DNA of 64,000 nt from Pseudonocardia sp. (GTDB lineage Bacteria > Actinomycetota > Actinomycetes > Mycobacteriales > Pseudonocardiaceae): contig JAOZVV010000200.1 in the NCBI GenBank assembly GCA_025869365.1, forward strand, positions 1-64,000, given 5' to 3'. The stretch's first letter is position 1, and the number at the start of each line of letters is the position of its first letter. The position numbers and the translations under genes are program-made. Shown here in pieces: positions 33,892 to 44,034 of this stretch. Under the pieces are notes generated by a model. The model did no database searches and was not told the origin of the DNA. It saw nothing but the letters and a program-made list of their open reading frames with translations.

Positions 33892-36800
33892 TCGCGTGGT
33901 GAACGTCAAGCTCAGGATGGACGCATCGGAATACGTCCGCTCCGCGGACCGGGCGGCCGAGAAGACCGAGCGCCTCGCCCGCGAGGCGGACAGGTTCTCC
34001 GGCAAGCGGTACGTGGCGTACGCCGGGGTCGACGGGGCCGAGAAGGCGCAGGCCAACCTCGAACGGATCCGCCGCGAGCTCAACTCGATCGACGGACGCA
34101 ACGTGAAGGCCCGCGTCCAGGTCCAGACACAGCCCGCGTCGCGCGACGTGGCGTTGCTGGGCAATCTGATCGCCGCCCTCGGTCCGGCCGGGATCGCCGC
34201 GGGCGCTGCCGGCTCCGCCGGACTGCTCGCGCTTGGCTCGACGCTGGGCACGGTCGCCGCCGCAGGCGGCGTGACCATGCTCGCGTTCGGCGGCATCGGC
34301 GACACGCTGGACAAGGTCAACAAGGCCCAGCTCGACCCGACCGAGGCCCACCTCAAGGCCGCGAAGCTCGCGATGCAGGAGCTGTCGGCGTCCGGCCGAC
34401 ACTTCGTGAAGTTCCTCGACGACCTCGAACCCAAGATCGACTCGCTCGAGGAGGCGGCCCAGGCGGGCCTGCTCCCCGGGGTGGAGCGCGGGCTGACGTC
34501 GCTGACGAAGATCCTGCCGGACGTCCGCGGGCTGATCGGTGAGACCGCCTCACAGCTGGGCAACCTCGCCGCCCAGGGCGGCGCGGCGCTGACGAGCCCG
34601 TTCTGGCAGGGCTACGTCAAGTTCCTGCAGACCAACATGGGCCCGACGCTGCAGTCGTTCGGACAGATCATCGGCGGCGTCGTGCACGGCCTGGCCGGCG
34701 TGCAGATCGCGTTCAACCCGCTCGCCCAGGATCTCCTCCGCGGCCTCGGGGAGCTGAGCCAGCGCTTCGCGTCCTGGGGCGAGGGTCTCTCGACCAACCG
34801 GAACTTCCAGGAGTTCGTCGACTACGTCCGCCAGACGGGCCCGCAGGTGCTTGACACGATCGGATCGATCGCGAACGCGCTGCTCAAGATCGGCCAGGCA
34901 GCGGCCCCGCTCGGTGGTCCGGTGCTCGCGATCATCGGCGGTATCGCCGATGCGCTCGCCGCCGTCGCGGCCTCCCCGGTCGGGACGCCGATCATGGCCG
35001 CCGCAGCGGCGTTCGGGGCCCTGGGGCTCGCGCTGCGCGGGATCGATGTGGCGCGGACGAGCGCCGTGGTCGGCGCGATGCGGTCGCTTCCCGGCGCCAT
35101 CGCAGCCGGGTCGCTGAACGCCGGCGTCTTCGCGGAGAAGATGGGGCTGTCCGCGGACAAGTCGGAGAAGCTCGCGAGCGCCGGGGGCAAGATCTCCGGG
35201 GCGCTCGGGAAGGTCGGCTCTGCACTGCCGATCGTCGGTATCGCCGCGATCGGACTCGGGTTCGCGTACGACGAGCTGCGCGACAAGTCCGACGATTTCG
35301 CGAAGAGCGTCATCGACGGATCGATGTCGATGCAGGACGCGATCAACGCGGAACGAAACTCGATCGAGAAGCGGAACTTCTGGATCGCCGATACCACCCC
35401 GCACCTCGACGACGAGGCCGAGGCTCGTCAGAATCTCCTCGACAAGCTCCGCGCGAACATCGATTCGATGCAGGGCGAGGAAAAGGCCCGCGGCCGGGCG
35501 ATTCTCGCCCAGGCGGACTACAACCAGAAGGTCATCGATTTCGGCGAGCACTCGCCGGAAGCCATCGCCGCACAGCGGGACCTCACCGCCGCTACGGCCG
35601 CCGAGACCGACGAGCGGCGCAGGGCCGCGGTTGCCACCCGCGACCAGGCCACCGCGCTGCGGGAGTTGCAGGGCTGGCAGATGTCCGCGGCAGAGTCCGA
35701 CATCGGCTACCGGCAGGCGCTGCTCAACCGCAAGCAGGCCCAGGAGGACGCCACCAAAGCGACCCGCGAGCACGGCAAGGGCTCGGACGAGGCCCAGCAG
35801 GCGAACATCCGGCTCGAGCAGGCCGACCTGGCGGTCGTCGCGGCGGCCGACCGGCTGTCCGAGGCGAACCTCGCCGGGGCGAGCGCCACGGACAAGGCGG
35901 AGCTGAGCTCGTTCAACCACACGAACACCGTGTTGGGCCTGGCCTCGGGGATCAACGGCCAGGCATCCCCGGCGTTGATCGACATGGCGTCGAAGATGAC
36001 GAACTCCGAACTCGCCGCGCACAACGCGAAGATCGAGACCGACGGCCTCGACTTCACGGTCCGGAAGCTCCCGGACGGGCGCACGATCAAGATCGCCACC
36101 GACTCCGCGGTGCGCGAGGCGGAGAACGCGGTCACGTTGAAGAAGCGGATCGAGGAGCTGCCGCTGTACCGCGACATGGTGGTGCGCGCCAAGGGCGAAT
36201 GGAGCCTGGGGACGTACCAGCTCGGTGACGGGACCACCGGCGGCGGAGCACGCAACTCCGCCGGCGGCACGTTCCAGAGCCCCGGGCGCCAGTACGCGAC
36301 CGGCGGATACATCACCGGCCCCGGCACGGCCACGTCGGATTCGATCCTCGCCAGGCTGAGCCGCGGTGAGTACGTCGTCCGGGCCGCCGCGGTGAACCGG
36401 GTCGGAGTGGCCACGCTGGACCGGCTCAACCGGACCGGGATGGTGCCGGGGCTGCCGGCGTTCGCCGACGGCGGCGTCGTCGGATCCGCCCAGTACCCGG
36501 CGATGATCGACAGCGTCGAGACCGGGATGTACGCCAAGATCGCGGCACGCGTCGCCGAGCAGATGTCATCGTTCGGCGCCGGTGCCTACGGCGGCGGCGG
36601 CAGCATCGGCGGTGCCGGGGTCCAGCGCTGGGCACCGCTCGTGTTGCAGGCGCTCGCGATGCTGGGCCAGCCCGCGAGCTACCTCGGAATCACGCTGCGC
36701 CGGATGAACCAGGAGTCCGGCGGCAATCCCAACATCGTCAACAACTGGGATATCAACGCCAAGCGCGGGACGCCTTCCGGCGGCCTGATGCAGACCATCG

Positions 36801-37231
36801 CCCCGACCTACCGGGCGTACGCGGACCCGCGTCGGAACCTGGGGATGTTCGACCCGCTGTCCAACATCCTGGCATCGATGCGGTACGCGCTCGCGCGCTA
36901 CGGCTCATTGCCCGCCGCGTACAACAAGCCCGGCGGATATGCGAATGGCGGAATCGTCCCGGGGACCCTTCCCGGGGATCGGTACCTGGTCGCCGCCCAG
37001 GCCGGCGAGCGCGTGCTCACCAAGGCGCAGACGCGGTCGTACGACCGGATGGTGGACGTGCTCGACCGCCCGCGGCCGGTGCCCTACGTCCAGCCCACGC
37101 CCGGCTCTGCCGGTGCTGCCGCCCCCGCCGGACCCAAGGTCCAGTTCGGCGACGTCCACGTCGCACAGCCCGTCGACATCGACCTTCTGTCCGACCGCAT
37201 GGAGTTCGCCATCGCGGCGACCAGCTTCTAG
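33875..37231 (+). CDS. Phage tail tape-measure protein with transglycosylase domain
   Basis: A 1,118-residue protein typical of siphophage tape-measure proteins. It has an N-terminal coiled coil (20-80), hydrophobic segments near 85-150 and 350-395 (LLALGSTLGTVAAAGG), long helical charged repeats (480-720) and a Gly-rich middle. The LT/SLT-type muramidase domain is near 915-1015, with Glu947 in MNQESGGNPNIVNNW and GLMQTIAPTYRAYADP. The C-terminus is short and beta-like. In tails it sets the length and opens the wall during DNA entry. No other tail gene is present. GTG 33875 is the longest start; GTG 33884, 8 bases after GGGG, is equally likely. The upstream HTH gene overlaps it. Confidence 0.85.
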   Translation: MTPVADRVVNVKLRMDASEYVRSADRAAEKTERLAREADRFSGKRYVAYAGVDGAEKAQANLERIRRELNSIDGRNVKARVQVQTQPASRDVALLGNLIAALGPAGIAAGAAGSAGLLALGSTLGTVAAAGGVTMLAFGGIGDTLDKVNKAQLDPTEAHLKAAKLAMQELSASGRHFVKFLDDLEPKIDSLEEAAQAGLLPGVERGLTSLTKILPDVRGLIGETASQLGNLAAQGGAALTSPFWQGYVKFLQTNMGPTLQSFGQIIGGVVHGLAGVQIAFNPLAQDLLRGLGELSQRFASWGEGLSTNRNFQEFVDYVRQTGPQVLDTIGSIANALLKIGQAAAPLGGPVLAIIGGIADALAAVAASPVGTPIMAAAAAFGALGLALRGIDVARTSAVVGAMRSLPGAIAAGSLNAGVFAEKMGLSADKSEKLASAGGKISGALGKVGSALPIVGIAAIGLGFAYDELRDKSDDFAKSVIDGSMSMQDAINAERNSIEKRNFWIADTTPHLDDEAEARQNLLDKLRANIDSMQGEEKARGRAILAQADYNQKVIDFGEHSPEAIAAQRDLTAATAAETDERRRAAVATRDQATALRELQGWQMSAAESDIGYRQALLNRKQAQEDATKATREHGKGSDEAQQANIRLEQADLAVVAAADRLSEANLAGASATDKAELSSFNHTNTVLGLASGINGQASPALIDMASKMTNSELAAHNAKIETDGLDFTVRKLPDGRTIKIATDSAVREAENAVTLKKRIEELPLYRDMVVRAKGEWSLGTYQLGDGTTGGGARNSAGGTFQSPGRQYATGGYITGPGTATSDSILARLSRGEYVVRAAAVNRVGVATLDRLNRTGMVPGLPAFADGGVVGSAQYPAMIDSVETGMYAKIAARVAEQMSSFGAGAYGGGGSIGGAGVQRWAPLVLQALAMLGQPASYLGITLRRMNQESGGNPNIVNNWDINAKRGTPSGGLMQTIAPTYRAYADPRRNLGMFDPLSNILASMRYALARYGSLPAAYNKPGGYANGGIVPGTLPGDRYLVAAQAGERVLTKAQTRSYDRMVDVLDRPRPVPYVQPTPGSAGAAAPAGPKVQFGDVHVAQPVDIDLLSDRMEFAIAATSF

Positions 37232-37239
37232 GAGACCCC

Positions 37240-37455
37240 GTGACCGCACGACTGACCTTGCAGGAACTCCACGACGCGGGCCTGCCGGACATCCGGCGCC
37301 GGATCGGCATCTGGCGCAACGAAGGCATGTTGACGTCCGACACCGCCGACCGGTTCCCGCTCGATCGCGTGCTGGCGCTCGTCGAGCACCACACCGAGAG
37401 CGCCGCGCGCCCCGAGCCTGAGCGGCGCGAGCGGCCCACCCGACGCGCCGCCTGA
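37240..37455 (+). CDS. Small HTH-like protein, 71 aa
   Basis: Not firmly recognised. LTLQELHDAGLPDIRRRIGIWRNEGML resembles a MerR/Xis-type helix-turn-helix with GIWRNEG in the recognition position, followed by a Glu/Arg-rich tail. It starts 9 bases after the tape-measure stop. The two HTH proteins on either side of the tape-measure gene may be related. Confidence 0.5.
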   Translation: MTARLTLQELHDAGLPDIRRRIGIWRNEGMLTSDTADRFPLDRVLALVEHHTESAARPEPERRERPTRRAA

Positions 37456-37562
37456 ACCTGCACCGCCCGTCCCGTCTGGTCGTCGAGCGGCGGTGCACCA
37501 ACGCTGGGCCGGGGCTGGTCACGACCTCTCACGTCGACCACCCCGGCCCGGCCCCTGAACAC

Positions 37563-37583
37563 CCGGCAGCGCAACGCTGCCGG
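37563..37583 (+). promoter_or_regulatory. Perfect hairpin before the 218-aa gene
   Basis: CCGGCAGCG-CAA-CGCTGCCGG is a 9-bp perfect stem with a 3-base loop, 23 bases before ATG 37606 in a 150-base non-coding gap. It may end the tape-measure transcript or regulate the next one. Confidence 0.4.
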
Positions 37584-37605
37584 CCACTGAGAGGACACAC
37601 ACGCA

Positions 37606-38262
37606 ATGCGATACATCGCACCCGGACGCAGCAACGCTGCCCTGGACCGCCTCGTGGCCAACACCCGGCCGGCGGACAACCTCCTGCCCGGCGACGTGGT
37701 CAAGCTGATCGCCGAGGGCACGAAGCTCCGCGTCAAGGCCGCCGAGGCCGCCGCACTGGCCCGCGACCTGGGTACCCCCGCGGCCGAGAAGGCCGCGCAG
37801 GCGGCCGATGACGCCGCCGCAGCGAAGGCGGCCCGCGAGGGCAAGCCGCTGCCGAAGCCGACAGCGGTCCCGAAGCTGCACCAGGACCGCGAGGACGCGG
37901 CCCGCACCGTCACCGCGCTGGAGACCGCGCTCACCGCGGTCCGTTACGAGCTGGACGAGGCGGCCCGTGCCGCCGCCCCGGACCGTGACGTCGAGCTGCG
38001 CACCCGCGCAGCCGCCCGCGCCCAGATCGAGAAGGCTGCCGCCGCGCTGGCCGACATGGTGCAGGCCGAGGTGGACCGGCAGGGCCTGGGCGGCTGGCTC
38101 AACGGTGCCGCGCTCGACCGCGGCGCGGTGCAGACCTACTGGCTCGACGTCATCCCGGAGCTGGGCTCCCGCGCCATCGGACGCGACACCCACTCCGGCG
38201 TCGGCATCCGCGACGTCATCACCCGCGCGGCCGTGACCGCGCTCGACCCCGAAGAGGTTTGA
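37606..38262 (+). CDS. Unknown helical protein, 218 aa
   Basis: Not recognised. It is almost entirely helical and Ala-rich with a long coiled coil at about 40-150 (AEAAALARDLGTPAAEKAAQAADDAAAAKAA, then LETALTAVRYELDEAARAA). Length and composition would suit a phage scaffold, tail chaperone or structural helper, but there is no diagnostic motif. ATG 37606 follows GAGAGGA at 12 bases. It is followed within 3 bases by a small gene. Confidence 0.6.
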   Translation: MRYIAPGRSNAALDRLVANTRPADNLLPGDVVKLIAEGTKLRVKAAEAAALARDLGTPAAEKAAQAADDAAAAKAAREGKPLPKPTAVPKLHQDREDAARTVTALETALTAVRYELDEAARAAAPDRDVELRTRAAARAQIEKAAAALADMVQAEVDRQGLGGWLNGAALDRGAVQTYWLDVIPELGSRAIGRDTHSGVGIRDVITRAAVTALDPEEV

Positions 38263-38264
38263 TC

Positions 38265-38456
38265 ATGAGCAACGACGATGGCACCCTGGACCCGACCGCG
38301 AGCATGAGCGCGGTGCGCCGCTCGATCATGATCAAGAGTCAGCGCGGCGGGGCGTACAAGCCCCGCGTGGACGTCAACGGCTACGTGCTCCCCTGGGCGG
38401 AGCAGTCCGAGGAGTACCGCAAGGCCCACCCCCAGCCCAAGCCGATCGATGGCTGA
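38265..38456 (+). CDS. Small unknown protein, 63 aa
   Basis: Not recognised. It starts at ATG 38265 with GAGG 8 bases before. The basic middle SIMIKSQRGGAYKPRVDVNGYV leads to a C-terminal Pro-rich LPWAEQSEEYRKAHPQPKP. No Cys. It overlaps the next gene by 8 bases. Confidence 0.55.
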   Translation: MSNDDGTLDPTASMSAVRRSIMIKSQRGGAYKPRVDVNGYVLPWAEQSEEYRKAHPQPKPIDG

Positions 38457-38649
38457 CGTCCCGCACGGCGTCGTGTCCGTGCTCCCCGTGATCAACAGCC
38501 CCGGCTACCGCACCGGACGTCCGCAGTACGCCGCGGAGTGTGCGTGTGGCGTGGTCCGCGTCGAGCTGTTCGAGGGCGGCGCAGCCGGCGCGCTGCGCGA
38601 CCACATCGCCGAGGCCACCGGATCGGCGGGTGTGGGTCATGGCGACTGA
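38449..38649 (+). CDS. Small CxC protein, 66 aa, paralogue of the next gene
   Basis: Not recognised. VSVLPVINSPGYRTGRPQYAAECACGVVRVELFEGGAA contains ECACG, a possible half zinc site. The same pattern, VVPVISSR then RCRCGYREV, occurs in the following gene. The two overlap by 11 bases and look like an ancient tandem duplication. Function is unknown. Confidence 0.55.
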   Translation: MADVPHGVVSVLPVINSPGYRTGRPQYAAECACGVVRVELFEGGAAGALRDHIAEATGSAGVGHGD

Positions 38650-38881
38650 GACCCCGGAGCCGGAACACCGCGTCTGGGTAGTCCCGGTGATCAGCTCCCG
38701 GATCGTCGGGCAGTCGTTCGTGTACGGCGGTAGCTACTCGCAGAGCCAGGTGCGCTGCCGCTGCGGGTACCGCGAGGTCGTCGTTGCCCAGCTCGCCGAC
38801 ACCTACGGCCGGGCGCACTACCGGCACCACGGCGTCAAGCCGCAGCCCATGCCGTACGGCTACAACGGCGGCGGCGACTAG
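38639..38881 (+). CDS. Small CxC protein, 80 aa
   Basis: Not recognised. VWVVPVISSRIVGQSF, VRCRCGYREVVVAQL and a C-terminal His-rich RAHYRHHGVKP are the visible segments. The Cys-x-Cys-Gly plus the His cluster could bind zinc. It is paralogous to the gene before. A hairpin 17-50 bases after the stop closes this group. Confidence 0.55.
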   Translation: MATETPEPEHRVWVVPVISSRIVGQSFVYGGSYSQSQVRCRCGYREVVVAQLADTYGRAHYRHHGVKPQPMPYGYNGGGD

Positions 38882-38897
38882 CGCCCACCGCACCGAC

Positions 38898-38931
38898 GCC
38901 CCGTCTCCCGTCCTCCAGCGGGAGGCGGGGC
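38898..38931 (+). terminator. 13-bp stem after the CxC genes
   Basis: GCCCCGTCTCCCG (38898-38910) pairs with CGGGAGGCGGGGC (38919-38931) with one T-G wobble and an 8-base loop. It is followed by CTGTT. It likely ends the upstream operon. Confidence 0.55.
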
Positions 38932-38969
38932 TGTTCGGTACCACACCCCTACCTCTCACAGGAGTAACC

Positions 38970-39152
38970 ATGATCGGCAACGTCAACGACCCGACCACCG
39001 CAACCACGATCACCCTGCTCGACGGCAGCGCCCACACTCCCGACGTCGGCAGCATCCGCCTCGTCTCGGTCGCCAGTATCAACGGACTGGCGTGGACCGA
39101 GGAGGGGTCCGCGATCGTGGCCCCGTTGCACGCAGTGCTGACGCTCTCGTGA
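38970..39152 (+). CDS. Small unknown protein, 60 aa
   Basis: Not recognised. A strong AGGAG lies 5 bases before ATG 38970. Sequence elements ITLLDGSAHTPDVGSIRLVSVASINGLAW suggest a small beta-barrel. The stop overlaps the next start (GTGA). Confidence 0.58.
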   Translation: MIGNVNDPTTATTITLLDGSAHTPDVGSIRLVSVASINGLAWTEEGSAIVAPLHAVLTLS

Positions 39153-39334
39153 TCACCACTACGTACGACCCCGAGGCTGTGTACCGCGAGGCATCCGAGG
39201 CATGGGCAGCACACGCGGACCGTGCCGCCCGTGAGGGATGGCGCCCGATGACGTTCTGCGTCTGGCACGGACGATGGTCCGCCTCGCTCGACGCGCTCGC
39301 GTCCGCCGTCGACACCGTGATGCACACCCGCTGA
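39149..39334 (+). CDS. Small unknown protein, 61 aa
   Basis: Not recognised. It starts with GTG in a GTGA overlap. It is helical (DPEAVYREASEAWAAHADRAAREGW) with WHGRW in the middle. Likely produced together with the gene before. Confidence 0.52.
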   Translation: MITTTYDPEAVYREASEAWAAHADRAAREGWRPMTFCVWHGRWSASLDALASAVDTVMHTR

Positions 39335-39484
39335 CGTCACCGTCCGTGAGGGTGGGGCGTGATCATCATGCCCTACCCCCGGGGGGTACCCCGCCGGCGA
39401 CCATGATCATGAACCGACGGGGAGCGCTCCGAGAAGTCGCACGCATGACAACGCTCGTTTTACATAGGACCCCCGGAGGGGATC
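39335..39484. other. Non-coding gap before terS with palindromes; possible packaging site
   Basis: The 150-base gap contains TACCCCC-G-GGGGGTA (39374-39388), the palindrome ATGATCAT at 39403-39410 with a related TGATCATCATG at 39360-39370, and CCCCCGGAGGGG just before the terS start. Packaging sites often lie beside terS, so this is where a cos or pac site would be expected. Nothing here identifies one directly. Confidence 0.3.
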
Positions 39485-39880
39485 ATGACGGATTGTGACC
39501 GGGATCCGCCGGCAGGGTTGGGCCCGCGCGGCTCTGCGCTGTGGTCGGACCTGACCGCGGAGTTCGAGCTTGACCTGGACGTCGCCCAGATCGCCATCGA
39601 GCTGTGCCGCGCTGTCGACGTCGCCGAGGCGCTGGCCTCGGTGCTCGCCGAGCAGGGGTACACGACGGGCGGCAGCCGCGGGCAGACCCGCGTGCACCCC
39701 GCGGTGGCCGAGCTGCGGGCGACTGGCCTGCTGATCGCCCGGCTCACGAAGGAGCTCGACCTGCCCGAGGACGAGCCGGTCGACAAGGCGACGTCGATGC
39801 GCACCGACGCGGCCCGCAAGGCCGCTAACGCGCGTTGGGACATGGATCGGATGCGTAGTCGTGGCCGCGCGGCGGCGTAG
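39485..39880 (+). CDS. terS: P27-type phage terminase small subunit
   Basis: A 131-residue protein with the pattern of P27-family small terminase subunits: GLGPRGSALWSDLTAEFELD near the N-terminus, then a helical segment (IAIELCRAVDVAEALASVLAEQG). GSRGQTRVHPAVAELRATGLLIARLTKELDLP, read in parts, is the family-typical RVHPAVAELR block. TerS recognises the packaging site and recruits the large subunit, whose gene is absent here. A stand-alone TerS is what PICI-type satellites use to redirect helper packaging. The next gene overlaps its end by 20 bases. Confidence 0.78.
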   Translation: MTDCDRDPPAGLGPRGSALWSDLTAEFELDLDVAQIAIELCRAVDVAEALASVLAEQGYTTGGSRGQTRVHPAVAELRATGLLIARLTKELDLPEDEPVDKATSMRTDAARKAANARWDMDRMRSRGRAAA

Positions 39881-40187
39881 GCGCCGCGAGCGGCCCGACG
39901 AGCATCAGCCGGCGGGGAACCGGCGTCACGACCACCTGATGCCCGACGAGCTGCGGGAGTTCGATCCGCGGGCCTGGGGCGCTACGGCGGAGGACGCGGT
40001 GGGACCCCCGGCGCGTCCGTGCTCGGACGCGTTCTACGCAGCACAGGGCCGTTGGTGGACGGCTCGCGCCGAGTGGTTGCTCACCCGCGGCCTCCCGATG
40101 GCCGCCCGTGAACGTCTCGCCCTGCCACCCGCCCGTCAGGAGGTCGCACGTGCCACTGCCCGCCGACGAGGACCCGACGCCGCCTGA
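39861..40187 (+). CDS. Basic unknown protein, 108 aa
   Basis: Not recognised. It starts with GTG 39861 inside the end of terS. The N-terminus is a run of Arg (VAARRRRRRERP); a middle helix ARAEWLLTRGLP follows. It resembles the small basic proteins that often follow terS in phages. Low complexity makes the assignment weak. Confidence 0.45.
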   Translation: MAARRRRRRERPDEHQPAGNRRHDHLMPDELREFDPRAWGATAEDAVGPPARPCSDAFYAAQGRWWTARAEWLLTRGLPMAARERLALPPARQEVARATARRRGPDAA

Positions 40188-40341
40188 GCGTCCACGCACG
40201 AAGCGGTGCGGCTGGTGCAAGTCGTCCGGTCTGCACCTGAACGGCCGGGGTGAGCTGGAGAGTCATCGAGTCCCCGGCCGCACCCTGCGGTGCCGTGGGT
40301 ATGAGACCTTCCTCGCCGAGGACACCCGCGAGCAGTACTAG
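40150..40341 (+). CDS. Small CxxC protein, 63 aa
   Basis: Not recognised. AGGAGG at 6 bases before GTG 40150 fixes the start. CGWCKSSGLHLNGRG and TLRCRGY give a possible three-Cys/His metal site, as in small phage HNH-associated or zinc-ribbon proteins. No HNH catalytic residues are seen. It is the last gene of the rightward operon before a strong terminator. Confidence 0.6.
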   Translation: MPLPADEDPTPPERPRTKRCGWCKSSGLHLNGRGELESHRVPGRTLRCRGYETFLAEDTREQY

Positions 40342-40375
40342 CCTCTGAGATCGCTTTTCCCGAACACGACACAAA

Positions 40376-40404
40376 GCAGCCCCCACCTTTCCGGTGGGGG
40401 CTGC
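40376..40404. terminator. Bidirectional terminator, perfect 12-bp stem
   Basis: GCAGCCCCCACC (40376-40387), loop TTTCC, GGTGGGGGCTGC (40393-40404). It lies between the convergent last genes of the element. Few T residues follow, but stem strength and position are convincing. Confidence 0.8.
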
Positions 40405-40422
40405 CGTCGTTCCTGGGCTCGA

Positions 40423-40701
40423 TCAGCCCCGGGAACCAGCTATCCTGACCAGCGCGACGAGCAACGCGGCGTGCGCGTCGTCGAAGTCGGGCCCGGGGAC
40501 GAGCGTCAGCCCGCCGTCCTCGGTGATCGTGACCGTGACCAGGTCGGCCGTGGTGAGTTCCTGGTCGTGGCGCGTCAGGTGTAGCGCGTGGTCCGGGTCC
40601 ATGACCAGCGCCCCGCACCGCGAGCACGACGACACGGTGTCCGGGTCGCGGGCGGGCTCGGATGTGAAGATCCGCCCGCGGCGGGTGAATGATGGAGTCA
40701 T
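40423..40701 (-). CDS. Zinc-ribbon-like small protein, only leftward gene of the element, 92 aa
   Basis: Not recognised. GGAGGAG 7 bases before ATG 40701 supports the start; a longer start at 40722 lacks this. CSRCGALVMDPDHALHLTRHDQEL has Cys-x2-Cys and His-x3-His spacing of a C2H2-like finger. A C-terminal helix DDAHAALLVALVRIAG follows. Reading opposite to the rest, at the right end, it could be a repressor-like or immunity gene, but no evidence beyond position. Confidence 0.65.
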   Translation of the reverse strand: MTPSFTRRGRIFTSEPARDPDTVSSCSRCGALVMDPDHALHLTRHDQELTTADLVTVTITEDGGLTLVPGPDFDDAHAALLVALVRIAGSRG

Positions 40702-40796
40702 GGCCGGTCTCCTCCGGGTCAAGGCCCCGGGGCCGGTGTTCGCTGCACCGCCCGGGGCCGTCTACAGGATGTATGCGCCCGGAGCACTTGTGGAGT

Positions 40797-40802
40797 GACC
40801 TG
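40797..40802. other. Right attachment junction (attR core GACCTG)
   Basis: Element sequence GTGGAGT ends with GACCTG, and the host codon TAC follows at 40803 in the frame that continues the gene cut at 29557. With attL this predicts an attB reading ATGGACCTGTACAAG and an attP reading GGAGTGACCTGGTCGCAGG. Confidence 0.75.
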
Positions 40803-41081
40803 TACAAGTGGGCCTACAAGCTGCTACCCGCCACCCCGTCGTCGCTGCTCGGGGACTGTTTCGCGCTCGCCGCGGAGGTCCGTGAGCTGGACATGCGGGC
40901 CAGCCCGTACGACCTCGCGACCCACGGGTACGAACCGGTGGCGATCGAGACGCCCGCGGGCCGGGCGGAGTACGCGCGGGCCCAGGCGGGCTTCGCCGAC
41001 CGTGCCGCCCCCCTCCGCACCCGCCTCCTGGACCTCTGCGAACGCCTCGCTCCCGGAGGTTCAGGAAAGCCACATTCATGA
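40803..41081 (+). pseudogene. 3' part (92 codons) of the gene split by the element
   Basis: Continues the protein cut at 29557: YKWAYKLLPATPSSLLGDC, RELDMRASPYDLATHGYEP and IETPAGRAEYARAQAGFADRA are the conserved C-terminal blocks. The element's right end supplies an in-frame ATG at 40773, so a 102-residue fragment (MRPEHLWSDLYK...) might be made if transcribed. The reading frame ends inside the 25-bp palindrome at 41059-41113. Confidence 0.85.
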
Positions 41082-41113
41082 AGAATCCCTTCATGAATGT
41101 GGCTTTCCTGAAC
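41059..41113. repeat. Perfect 25-bp palindrome, convergent terminator or dispersed repeat
   Basis: The arm at 41059-41083 begins GTTCAGGAAAGCCACATTC; the exact complement is at 41089-41113, with loop AATCC. It carries the stop codon of the split host gene and ends 12 bases past the gcvP stop. Position suits a shared terminator. Its length and composition also resemble palindromic repeats scattered in Pseudonocardiaceae genomes (recollection, not checked). Confidence 0.85.
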
Positions 41114-41124
41114 GTGGCCGGGGA

Positions 41125-43980
<2,856 letters not shown>

Positions 43981-44034
43981 GAACGAGCCTCCGGGGCGGA
44001 CGGCGTAGCAGGGCAGGACGACTGCGGGCGTGCT

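Larger units (their letters stand above)
29552..40802. mobile_element. 11.2-kb serine-integrase element with phage genes, candidate phage satellite
   Basis: The element is defined by the split target gene and the shared GACCTG at 29552-29557 and 40797-40802 (distance 11,245). Gene content in order: serine integrase, three small proteins, replication-initiator-like wHTH protein, 187-aa unknown, small HTH protein, tape-measure protein, small HTH protein, 218-aa helical protein, five small proteins, P27-type TerS, two small proteins, and one opposing zinc-ribbon-like protein. All but the last read rightward, many with GTGA overlaps. Capsid, portal, large terminase, baseplate, FtsK/Tra and relaxase genes are absent. 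A satellite using a helper phage, or a decayed prophage, are the two readings. By eye its genes are less extremely GC-rich than the flanks. Confidence 0.85.

Noticed and set aside
29580-40341. Conjugative element (AICE-type)
   Set aside because: No FtsK/Tra, relaxase or RepSA-type gene is present; the phage tape-measure and TerS point elsewhere.
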